Part shown: positions 55,321 through 64,000 of the stretch, one piece after another
How the letters are laid out: every line of letters begins with the position of its first letter
Position numbering within the stretch: position 1 is the stretch's first letter
Assembly: GCA_009763385.1 (NCBI GenBank)
Contig: CM019826.1
Coordinates: 97,448,848-97,512,847, forward strand
Reading direction: 5' to 3'
Length of the DNA stretch: 64,000 bases
Source of the DNA: Coix lacryma-jobi var. lacryma-jobi
Taxonomy: Eukaryota; Streptophyta; Magnoliopsida; Poales; Poaceae
Translations under genes and position numbers: made by a program
Notes under the pieces: model-generated
Database searches by the model: none
The model's input: only the letters and a program-made list of their open reading frames with translations
What the model was told of the DNA's origin: nothing

Positions 55321-56846
55321 CACGCGCTCGAGGGTGAGGCTCGAGGAAGAGACGACCGCGGCGGCGCTCCGGCGATCCGGCGATCCTGCTCAACACACGA
55401 GACCGCAAGGGCCGGGTTAGAGTCGCACGGAACCGAGGAAGCTGACACAGGGGTCGGGAGAAGGTATCCGTGACCGGAGGGGAAGTATTTGACGAACCCG
55501 AGATCACCGGGGTTCCGTCGGAGTTTGGGAAGATGGGGTTACGCCGGGCGATTGGAGGCGGGGAAGGTGAAATTGGGGGGTGGGAAAGCTTCACGAGCTC
55601 AAGGCGGAGCTTTTGGGCTAGGTGGTTGAGCGGCGGGAGCTCCGGAGAGGTCTGGCCACGGTGGCGGAGGTGAGTGCGGAGGTCGGAGCTCCGGCGGGCT
55701 TATATAGCCGCGGCCAGGGGCCGGTAGAGAGCTCGAGGTGGGGTGGATAAGCTCGGCGGACGCGTGCGCTCTCGATTGCGCGCAGGTGGAGGACGGGCGT
55801 GCGGCCGGGGCTCGGGCGCAGACAGCGCCGGCCATGGCCACGCGGCGGCGGCGAGCAGGAGCAGTAGGGGACGGGAGCGGGGGTCAACTGTGCGCGTGCG
55901 GGTGCGAAAAGATGGGGGCGACAACGGCGGCAGGTTGGTGGCGCGTGGGGAGCCGCCAGACGCGCTGCAGGCGCAGCGCCGGCGCCATGGCCGGGGCCCC
56001 CTCTGCACTGCGCCGGCTAGAGGTAGGGGACGAACAGTGCTAGGCCTAGGTTTTGACTTTTGCTGGTTTCTGTATTTTGCAAATTACATCTAAAACTTGA
56101 ACTGGGCAACAAAAACTCAAAATACCAAAGTTGCTCAGAAAAATGAGATCTACAACTTTGTCAATATGAACATTTTCAATTTCCAAATAGTTTCTGAACC
56201 ATATACAAAAACAGAAAAGGGGACACTTTTCAAATTTGATTCAAATCAAAATTACTTTGGATTTCAAACTGAAACATGAAAATCCTTATATATGAAAGTT
56301 GTTCCATTTGTCAAAACCTACAACTTTGCTAATATACACTTTTTCTGAAACTCAATAGTTTTTGAATAAATTTTTAAAACTGAAAAGGGGACAAAAACTG
56401 GAATTTGAATGAATTTGAAATTACTTCAAATTTTATATAGAAACATGGAAATCTGTAAATACCAAAGTTGTTCCTCTAGGTCAGATTCACAACTTTGCTT
56501 TTTGAACCAACTCAAAATTTTGAATTATGAAAAAGTTATCAGAAAGGGAATAAATCCAGGATTTGGGAATTTAGGGTTTTGCAAAAGGACAATCAAATCA
56601 AATCTGATTTTAGAACTTTGATCAATGCAACAAACATCAGGGCATCAAATTCAAACAAGAACTACATAGAACTAGGCACAGAGGTGAAATTACCATTTTG
56701 CCCTTAGAGGAAGAATTGGGCTTTTTGGGTTTTTGAAAAGGGACTAAAGCATAGAAATTAAGCAATCCAAATGCATCACAAAATGATTAATGCTTAAGAT
56801 GATGACATGTCAAGTTAATTACATTAGTAACACCAGGGGTGTTACA
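55321..56846 (-). repeat. 5' LTR remnant of chromovirus M
   Basis: The first 1526 bp of the LTR on the minus strand, nearly identical to 50800-52325. It joins pol directly at 55320. Confidence 0.92.
55699..55706 (-). promoter_or_regulatory. TATA box of M 5' LTR remnant
   Basis: TATATAAG on the minus strand. Transcription from here would run into the pol remnant, so the deleted element may still be transcribed. Confidence 0.55.
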
Positions 56847-57734
56847 AAGAAGTGAGGGCGAGAGCGAGGGAGTGTGCGTGCGGGTGAGTGAGGGAGCTGG
56901 AGAGGCGCTCAGGGTTTTGGCGGTGGCCTTGACCGGCCGGTGGTCGTGGCGGGGGCCATGCCGTCGCGGTGGACGAGGCGTGCGCAGGCGCTGGCGTGGG
57001 CACGGCGAGCGAGGCGAGCGGGGAGTGGCCGAGCGCGATCGTGGCGTGATCGAGCGGGGAAGAATCGGGCGAGGATAGGGCGAGCGGGATATGGCGCAGG
57101 GTTTGGCGGCCACACAGCGGTCGGGGCCGGCGTATGGCGCGGGCGATGTCAGGCGGGCGGCGCTGCGCGGCGCACGGGCGAGCGTGGAGGCGGGCCAGCG
57201 CGGGTGTGGGGCTGGGCCGAAAGGCCGGATGGGCCGGAAACGGGGCGCGGGAGAAAAAGGTTTTTCCTTTTTTTTTTTCTTTTTCCAAAAACTTTTTAAA
57301 CATTGACCAATCAAAAATAGTTTCAAAAAATCCAAACTAGGCTTTGACCCAAAAATAAAAGTTGCTCAAAATAATTTTCTCTACAACTTTCATATAAGAC
57401 ACTTTTTCTAAAAGTCATTTTTACAACCTCCACATAAATAAAGCTAATTTTGAGCTATAAATCATTTTGTTTACCCCATTTTTATTTGCCAAACTATTTT
57501 GAACTAGGTCAAGGTATCAATATAAAAAGTATTAGATTCATTATTCTCTACTTTATAAAATTATTTGCCAAATTAGAAATCCACTTAAACCATTCAGTCC
57601 AATAGAATTCAAAATCCAAATAAATAAGAAAAAGCAAAAAGCACTCTTATGCACATGAAATGATGCAATGCATTACTTATGCTTTTTAGTAGCTAAATGT
57701 TTTTCCTAATGCAGTGCTTGACACTAGGGTGTCA

Positions 57735-57752
57735 GAGCCCTTCCCCCCTTAA
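57735..57752 (-). other. Polypurine tract of chromovirus L
   Basis: The minus strand reads AAGGGGGGAAGGGCTC beside the LTR start, after GAGATTTCTTT. Confidence 0.78.
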
Positions 57753-57759
57753 AGAAATC

Positions 57760-60700
57760 TCATCCCGAGATTTGGGTTACGTACCAATCCTTATAAAAAG
57801 CGGGATAATTTTCGCGCAAGTACTCCTCGGTTTTCCAAGTTGCATCATTGGGTTCGTGATTGCTCCAAAGATTCTTGTGAGTCTTCACTGTTCGGTTTCG
57901 AGTCTCTTGAGTCTTGGTGTCCAATATCTCTTGAGGTTGTTTATAGTATTCCAGGTCTGATCTGATAGTGACATCTGGAATCCGAACCTCCTCTCGTTCT
58001 GGTACCCGAAGACACTTCTTCAACTGGGATACATGGAACACGGGAAAAACTATGCTCATCTTTGGGGGTAATTGCACTTCATAGGCTACTTCTCCCTTTC
58101 TGGCTACGATCTGATACGGTCCTACATATCGGGGTGCTAACTTTTTCTTAATTCTAAAACGTTGGACCTTTCTCATGGGTGAGACCTTAAGGTAGACATA
58201 GTCTCCTACTTGGAATTCCAGGGGTCTCCTTCATGTATCAGCATAACTTTTCTGTCGTGACTGCGCTGTCCTGATATGTTGTTGCACTGTTTGCACAATC
58301 TCTTCGGCGTCCTTTACATAATCTGACCCATAAAATCCTCGATCTCCTGATTCAACCCAATTTACCGGGTTTTGCATCTTCGTCCATATAAAACTTCAAA
58401 TGGTGCCATCTTTATACTTTCCTGATAGCTATTGTTATATGAGAACTCAGCGAGGGGTAACCACCTTTCCCATGATTCTCCCGAGGATAAAACACAAGCT
58501 CTGAGGATATCTTCCAAAATCTGATTCACTCTTTCTGTTTGTCCTGCGGTTTGAGGATGATAAGCGGAACTCCTTACCAACTTAGTCCCTAGCTCCTTGT
58601 GCAACTGCTCCCAAAAACGCGCTATGAACTGGGGTCCTCTATCAGAAACAATCCTCTTAGGAACTCCATGTAACCTCAAGATGTTCTGAATGTACAAATC
58701 CGCATACTGGTGTGGCCGATGGGTAGTCTTGACTGGTATGAAGTGAGCCACTTTGGATAACCGATCAACGATAACCCAGATAGAATCATGTCTTTTTTGG
58801 GTGGTTGGGAGACCTGTGATAAAATCCATACTAATCTCTTCCCATTTCCATTCTGGAATTGACAACGGTTGCAACAATCCGACAGGTCCCAGGTGTATAG
58901 CCTTTATCCTGCAGCAAGTATCGCACCTTGCGACATAAGCTGCAACTTCTTTCTTCATCTTTGACCACCAATACCTGGTTCTCAGATGGTGGTACATCTT
59001 ACTGCTTCCTGGATGGATAGACATTTTTGAATTGTGGGCTTCATTCAGAATTCTTTCTTTTAGCTCCAGGTTCTTTGGAACAACCAACCTCTGATTATAC
59101 CACAAAATTCCCTGTTCATCTGTTCTGAAGTTCCAAGAACTATTGGTTTCCAACCTCTTCTTGATCTGGCAGATCTCTTCATCGGTCTTCTGTCCTTCGA
59201 TGATGTCACTCTCGAGAGTGCATTGTATGGTGATGGTATTTAGCATAACGGGGTGCATAAGGTTGAATCCATCTTCCAACAGTGGTTGTAGAGAGTTGCA
59301 ATGAGTCTTGCGACTCAAGGCATCTGCTACAATGTTCGCTTTTCCAGGGTGGTAATGCACTTCTAGGTTGTAATCCTTAATCAACTCTAACCATCTCCTC
59401 TGCCTCATATTCAACTCTGGCTGGGTGAAGATATACTTCAGACTTTTGTGATCTGTATACACATGACATAGGTTACCCATAAGATAATGCCTCCAGATCT
59501 TGAGTGCATGAACCACGGCTGCTAATTCCAAATCATGAGTCAGGTAATTCTCTTCATGTGGTCGCAACTGGCGTGAAGCGTATGCTATAACTCTCCGATT
59601 CTGCATAAGCACACATCCGAGTCCAATCTTGGATGCGTCACAAAACACATCAAAAGGTTCCTCCAAATCTGCTTGAGCCAAAACTGGCGCCGAAGTCAAC
59701 AAGGTTCGCAGAGTGCGAAATGCTGCCTCACACTCTGGAGTCCATTCAAACTTCTTGTTTTTCTGAGTTAGACGAGTCATCGGTTTTGCGATCCTTGAGA
59801 AATCTGGAATGAACCGACGGTAGTATCCGGCCAATCCTAGAAAGCTGCGTACCTCATGTACATTAGTGGGCGCTTGCCAATCCATAACTTCTTGTACCTT
59901 CGTGGGATCCACAGAAATTCCTTCTTCTGAAAGGACGTGTCCAAGAAAGGGTACTTTCTTTAACCAAAACTCACACTTGCTAAACTTAGCATACAACTTG
60001 TGCTCTCGAAGTCGAGCTAAGATGACTCGTAGATGTTCAGCATGATCCTTCTCATTTTCAGAGTACACCAAGATGTCATCGATAAACACCACAACAAACT
60101 TGTCCAACTCGGGCATAAAAACCGAATTCATCAAGTACATGAAATGTGCTGGCGCATTTGTCAGTCCAAAAGACATAACTAGATACTCATAGAGTCCATA
60201 TCTGGTGGAGAAAGCAGTTTTTGGTATATCCTCTCTTCTAATCTTGATCTGATGGTATCCTGATCTCAAATCGATCATGGAGAACACTTTTGCCTTTGAT
60301 AATTGATCAAACAAGACGTCAATTCAGGGTAGGGGGTACTTATTCTTTATAGTTACTGCATTCAGCGGTCTGTAGTCCACAAACATCCTTAAAGTTTTGT
60401 CCTTATTCTTCACAAAGATGGCGGGACATCCCCAAGGTGACAAACTAGGATGTATCAAACCCTTATCCAAAAGCTCTTGCAACTCAGTCTTGAGCTCCGC
60501 TAGCTCGTTAGCTGGCATCCTATATGGCCTCCGAGAAATTGGTGTCGTTGCAGGGATTAACTCTATAACAAACTCTACATCCCTATCCGGTGGTAGTCCT
60601 GGCAACTCATCAGGGAAGACATCTGGAAACTCACACACTACAGGGATTTCAGCTATCTGCTTGGCTGTGATATTGAACAACACTCCGATCTCATGGGGGT

Positions 60701-62201
60701 TTCAGGGTAACTTAAACCGAAAAGAAGACCCACTCCGGGGACTAACCATGGAAAGTACTCGCTCTGAAATGTCAAGATTGACCTTCCAGAGTTTCATCCA
60801 ACCCATACCGAAGATTACATCCAAACCTAGACCAGGGATTACTATGGGATCCACTATGGCCTTTTTATCCCCAAGAGTCATTTCCACTCCTTTAACCATT
60901 TTACGGGCAGATAGAACAGCTCCGGCGGAACTTATCTGATATCCCCGATCCAACTCTACTAACCCGAGATTACTTCTTATAGCAAAATTCTCACTTATGA
61001 AAGAATGCGATGCTCCGGAATCAAACAACAGAACTGCGGGGTACTGATTAACAAGAAACGTACCAGCAGTGACAGGTTCTCCTTCTGGCACTTCTTCCAC
61101 GGTGGTGTAATGCACATGACCTGCGCGAGGTTGAGGTTGGGTGTACTGCTTCTTTGGCCGAGGGCACTGGCGTGACAGGTGTCCGGTCTGACCACAGTTG
61201 TAGCATGGTCCAATCACATATGGGGCCTTGACACCTCCTGAACCTCCTGCCTTTGCTTTGTTCTGCATCATGGGAGTGGTGTAGGGCTTCTGGAAACTCG
61301 GGCGGGAGCGGTTGTTCGTTATCTTCCTCTGTGGGGGACGAAATCTTGCTCCTGCAACTGGCGGGCGATACGGGGTGTGTGCTCCGAAAGGGGTCCTCTG
61401 TTGAGACGAACCTCCTTCGTTTGCACGGCGATGAGTCTCGGACGCCAGCCTGCTGTCATTAGCCTCTTGGTTCAGGCAGTCACTGACAAAGTCACTAAAG
61501 GTGGTACGGTGACTGTTTCCCATCTTGGAGAGCATGGTGGCACTCATGCCACGCTTGAAACTTGCGATCTTCTTGGATTCCGTGTTGATGAAATCTGGGG
61601 CATAGCGAGACAGGTTGTTGAAACTATGGAGGTATTCTGACATGGACCTGGTTCCTTGGGATAGCCTCATAAACTCTGTGACCTTCATTTCCATCAAACC
61701 ACTGGGGATGTAGTGGTTGCGCATAGCAGTAGAAAATTGGTCCCACGTGACCGGTGCATTAGCTGGCAGGGATGCACGGTACTGGGACCACCATAGCCCC
61801 GCGGGTCCTTCCAGCATATGAGCGACATATTCTGCCTTGAGCTCTTCAGTCAAGCAGAGCAGACGGAACTTCTGGGTGATAGAGTTGAGCCACTCATCTG
61901 CTTCAAGCGGTTCGGTGGCTTCCTTGAACACAGGGGGACGAGTGTCCAAGAAGTCACGGTAGGAGCTGTACTAGTTGGGTTCTGGTCCTTGGCGCTGCTG
62001 ATGCTGCTGCGCATTGTTGTTAGCGATGTTGCGGAGGGTGGCCTCCATGTGCCTCTGTATCTCTTCCATGTTCCTCTGACTGCCCAGAAACTGGCCGAAA
62101 AATGCTTCCAGCATCATAGGTGCCTGTGGGGGTGGTGGTAGATTCTCCTCCTGTCTAGACCCCTGTCCACGTTGGCTGCGAGTGTGCGCCGGCATCTTCA
62201 T
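57760..62201 (-). pseudogene. Chromovirus L gag-pol, multiply disrupted
   Basis: Starts at ATG 62201. Gag has the usual capsid helices (EADEWLNSI, LEGPAGLWW, FMRLSQGTRSMSEYL) and a CCHC knuckle CYNCGQTGHLSRQC. Protease LLFDSGASHSF, RT with FIDD, RNase H (CDASKIG, YTDHKS), integrase HHCC and DDE (MDFI, SDRG, TERVNQ) and a chromodomain follow to 57760. Breaks: TAG at 61971-61973 and TGA at 60702-60704 and 60324-60326, a frameshift plus stop near 58362, and a TGA near 58230 where Arg is expected. Most look like C-to-T changes. The domain set is what F would be expected to have. Confidence 0.9.
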
Positions 62202-62512
62202 ATCCCATTAATAAGCAATCATTAGGTGATGTCACGTTGATCATGAATAAATACTGCGCTGTGCATAATTCAAAAATTTAGCACACAACCAAGTATATGT
62301 ACTCATTTTCATACAACATCACAGAATAATCGCTCGAAATTAGACATGCAAATGACGGAATTTCCATAAAAGGTGCTAGATCGAAGTCTGGACTTTGTCC
62401 AAATGCTATACATGCCATGATACAACTTAAACATAAAACCAACACATGTCTGGGTGTTACATCATTAGCGAGCACGCTCAAGCTATACAAAAGAAAATGA
62501 CTCCTAGCGAAA
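62202..62512 (-). other. Spacer between upstream ORF and gag of L
   Basis: 311 bp of low-complexity, AT-leaning sequence. No ORF, polypurine tract or clear splice pair is visible. Confidence 0.5.
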
Positions 62513-63537
62513 CTAGCGCTTAGGCGTCTCCAGCGGCGGATGCGGCTTCCTCCTCATCAGCTCGTCGGCGTGGTCCTCGTCGTCTGAAGAAGGCTCTGGA
62601 CCAAGCACTACCCCGTCCTGGGGCTCCTGGGCCTCGTCTGCGGGGGCCTCGGCAGCTGCTGGGGTGGCGTCCTCCTGCGCGGCGTGATGCATCTGGTGAA
62701 CTGCCTCATGGAGCTGGTCGATGTAGGCCTGCTAGTGATGTATCTGCTGTATCATTTGATAGGCTCCCTCTCTGAGCTGGTCAAGCGTTGTGCAGGCCTC
62801 ATCTCACTGTAGGGATGCCATCAGGTACATCTACTCAGCGAGGGTCCTAGCGGTGGTCTCTACACCTGCGGTGGCACGTGCATCGTCACGCTCGAAAGTG
62901 ATCTGGTGGATCTTCTCCTGTAGCCAGGCTACCTCGGCATCAAACTCTTCGTGCAGCTTCCTCTTGCTCTGGTAGGTGGCAGGGTGAAGGACACGCTCTC
63001 AAGGCTGCGCTCCAGAATCTCACACACACCCACCAAAGCTCCGGTGGCGCTCATCGCGGACGTCTCGCAGTAGAACCTCTCCTCGGGACTCTCGGTCAAG
63101 ACTGACTCCAAAGTCTGCCTCCAGTGCAATGGAAAAGGTGATCCGCGAGGAAACACTCCTGCCATCGCACTAGCAAGGTCGGCGGGAAAACGGGCGATGA
63201 TGTCCTTTAGCACTAGATATGCTGCCCTGTTAGCTACATCCTTGGCACAACTGCCTCTGGTGATTTCTGTCCATCCTGACCAGTGGGGCTTGGCAGGCAA
63301 GGCCTTGACCTTGATCTGCACCATTACCAATGAATCCTGCCCATAGATCTCCTTCTGCCATGAGTACCTGGGCTCTTGTCCCTCCTCATAGCCCACGGCC
63401 TGCAGAATCCTCCAAAGGATGGTCGGCAACCCGAAGTAGGTCAAAAACGTCTTCTTGGTCAACTTGGTGGCCAAGCGGTGTCGTGGAACTCCCTTGCCTC
63501 CGGTGGCCTTGCAAGCGGTTAGCTTAGTCCTGGCAAT
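62513..63537 (-). pseudogene. Upstream ORF of L: histone H3-tail mimic, globular part, coiled coil, acidic tail
   Basis: Not a standard retrotransposon protein. It begins right after a splice-acceptor-like TTTCTACAG. The first codon is ATT (63537-63535) where F has ATG, so the start was probably lost by one base change. Then come ARTKLTACKATGGK and, after GVPRHR, LATK (to 63463): 11 of the first 14 residues equal histone H3. About 170 residues of unknown fold follow. Near 62975 the frame shifts. The second part has a coiled coil (LHEEFDAEVAWLQEKI ... AYIDQLHEAVHQM) with stops at 62831, 62804 and 62732, then an Ala/Pro/acidic tail (SSDDEDHADE) ending at 62513. The coiled coil resembles F residues 110-135 (DQLHEEVH). 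Function unknown; binding of H3-tail readers is an inference. Confidence 0.75.
63463..63537 (-). other. H3 N-tail-like segment in L upstream ORF
   Basis: 25 codons, aligned to H3 residues 1-23 with a two-for-one replacement (GV for A15). K4, K9, K14 and K23 equivalents are kept. Cys at position 8 (TGC) is one C-to-T step from Arg. Confidence 0.8.
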
Positions 63538-64000
63538 CTGTAGAAACAAAGGGTTTCGAACTCGCGTGAGACGCACATTAAGTTGGCAAATTTTATAGAA
63601 AAGGGACAACTTTTAAATAAGGGGAGGTAATGTAAATGCAAGAATGTAAACATGATGCATGATCGTACCTACGTTCTCACTTACTAATAGTGACTCGTAA
63701 GTCCTAACATTCTAGTCGGTGGCAAGAATGATCTCTCATGCGTTATCTACTCATTTCACTCGATCACGTAGTTAGTGTACCTGCAGAAGATTGATTTCAG
63801 CCCGAAGCAAATCCCCATGGTAAAAATATCGGAGTATTGGCTCTTATGCACGAATACATAGAAGCCAACACTAAACACCATGCAGCAATCCAGAAAACAT
63901 ACCACAAAACATTGATACCCTCGTATGCGTTTGCGTGGAGCTCGCACATACTTGGTATAAGAACTCTCACCTAGACCGACGGTTGGACGGTCATGCTCTC
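63538..64000 (-). other. Leader of chromovirus L (partial)
   Basis: Non-coding sequence upstream of the extra ORF. A CTGCAG-GTACAC donor-like site at about 63782 and the acceptor at 63538 would define an intron of about 245 bp. Joining them does not keep a reading frame from upstream into the ORF, which fits translation starting at the exon's own first codon. The primer binding site is not in the window. Confidence 0.45.

Larger units (their letters stand above)
48030..56846 (-). mobile_element. Chromovirus M (Tekay/Del-like), internally deleted
   Basis: Minus strand, inserted in LTR L with TSD AAGAA (48025-48029 and 56847-56851). It has a full 3' LTR (48030-52325), pol from just before RT to the chromodomain (52397-55320), and only the first 1526 bp of its 5' LTR (55321-56846). 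The rest of that LTR, the primer binding site, gag and protease are deleted. The breakpoint falls in a 24-bp tandem repeat of the LTR. Shared LTR sequence is almost identical between the two ends, so it is young. Confidence 0.93.
44431..57734 (-). repeat. 3' LTR of chromovirus L, interrupted by M
   Basis: About 4.48 kb once M is removed. On the minus strand it starts TGACACCCTAGTGTCA at 57734, a perfect palindrome, and ends TTCCGCCACA at 44431. The AT-rich head (57300-57734) has AAAGTTG/ACAACTTT arms. GC-rich parts (47300-48029 and 56852-57260) give long but meaningless ORFs. 44500-47250 holds only LTR text; I see no gene there. Confidence 0.88.
44431..64000 (-). mobile_element. Chromovirus L (Ty3/Gypsy, Tekay/Del-like), runs off right edge
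   Basis: A minus-strand element inserted in LTR J. From left: 3' LTR (44431-48029 plus 56852-57734, split by M), polypurine tract, gag-pol (57760-62201), an upstream ORF with an H3-tail-like start (62513-63537) and part of the leader. Its 5' LTR lies beyond 64000. Coding parts carry several stops and frameshifts. It keeps a classical Gag capsid domain and a DSG protease, unlike F. Confidence 0.9.

Noticed and set aside
56787..57335. 182-codon ORF on the minus strand
   Set aside because: It spans the M/L junction at 56846 and low-complexity GC-rich LTR sequence; the reading frame is fortuitous.
62513..63537. Captured host histone H3 gene
   Set aside because: Only the N-terminal tail is H3-like. 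The histone-fold sequence is absent, and a related tail occurs in F in the same element position.

Overview
This window is intergenic heterochromatin-type DNA from a grass, probably a panicoid/Andropogoneae species. That call rests on SIRE/Opie-type Copia elements and Tekay/Del-type chromoviruses with long LTRs; it is an inference from family resemblance, and I cannot name the species. I found no host gene, tRNA or rRNA. Essentially every base belongs to an LTR retrotransposon, and the many short open frames in the GC-rich LTRs are not credible genes.

Layout, left to right. 1-2344: the 5' end of a minus-strand Copia (N). 2345-3204: part of a Tat-like LTR (K2), minus strand. 3205-4272: the 3' half of a Copia LTR (A), plus strand. 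4273-4293: a sliver of a minus-strand Copia LTR (C). 4294-40479: Copia B, with LTRs of about 2.0 kb and TSD GGGAA. B is split in its RNase H by minus-strand Copia D (11816-36463, TSD GTCCA). D is split in gag by the deleted Copia E (13794-34193). E is split by the young Ty3/Gypsy chromovirus F (15273-28704, TSD AGAAC), which carries an uninterrupted 1440-codon polyprotein. 40480-41453: the rest of LTR C. 41454-44430: 3'UTR and LTR of Copia J, interrupted by a complete solo LTR K (42184-44151, TSD GTAGC). 44431-64000: minus-strand chromovirus L, whose 3' LTR holds a second, internally deleted chromovirus M (48030-56846, TSD AAGAA). The deepest visible chain is J > C > B > D > E > F.

The Copia elements carry Sirevirus (Maximus/SIRE) hallmarks: a long two-zinc-knuckle gag, several polypurine tracts before the 3' LTR, an iMet-type primer binding site, and LTRs packed with short palindromes. 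Their coding regions are broken by stops and frameshifts. F is the only element with an intact pol frame, and its LTRs differ by only about 1% over the first ~950 bp.

The most interesting signal is in the chromoviruses. L has an extra ORF upstream of gag whose first codons encode a close copy of the histone H3 N-terminal tail (ARTK-TA-K-TGGK...LATK), followed by a globular region, a coiled coil and an acidic tail. In F the same H3-tail-like start (R2, K4, T6, R8-K9-S10-T11-G12 at H3 positions) and coiled coil are fused in frame to the zinc knuckle and pol, and the usual Gag capsid domain is missing. Both elements also encode a C-terminal chromodomain, a fold that classically reads the H3 tail. 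A second notable signal is in the Copia LTRs: arrays of small hairpins whose stems differ between units through paired, compensating changes.
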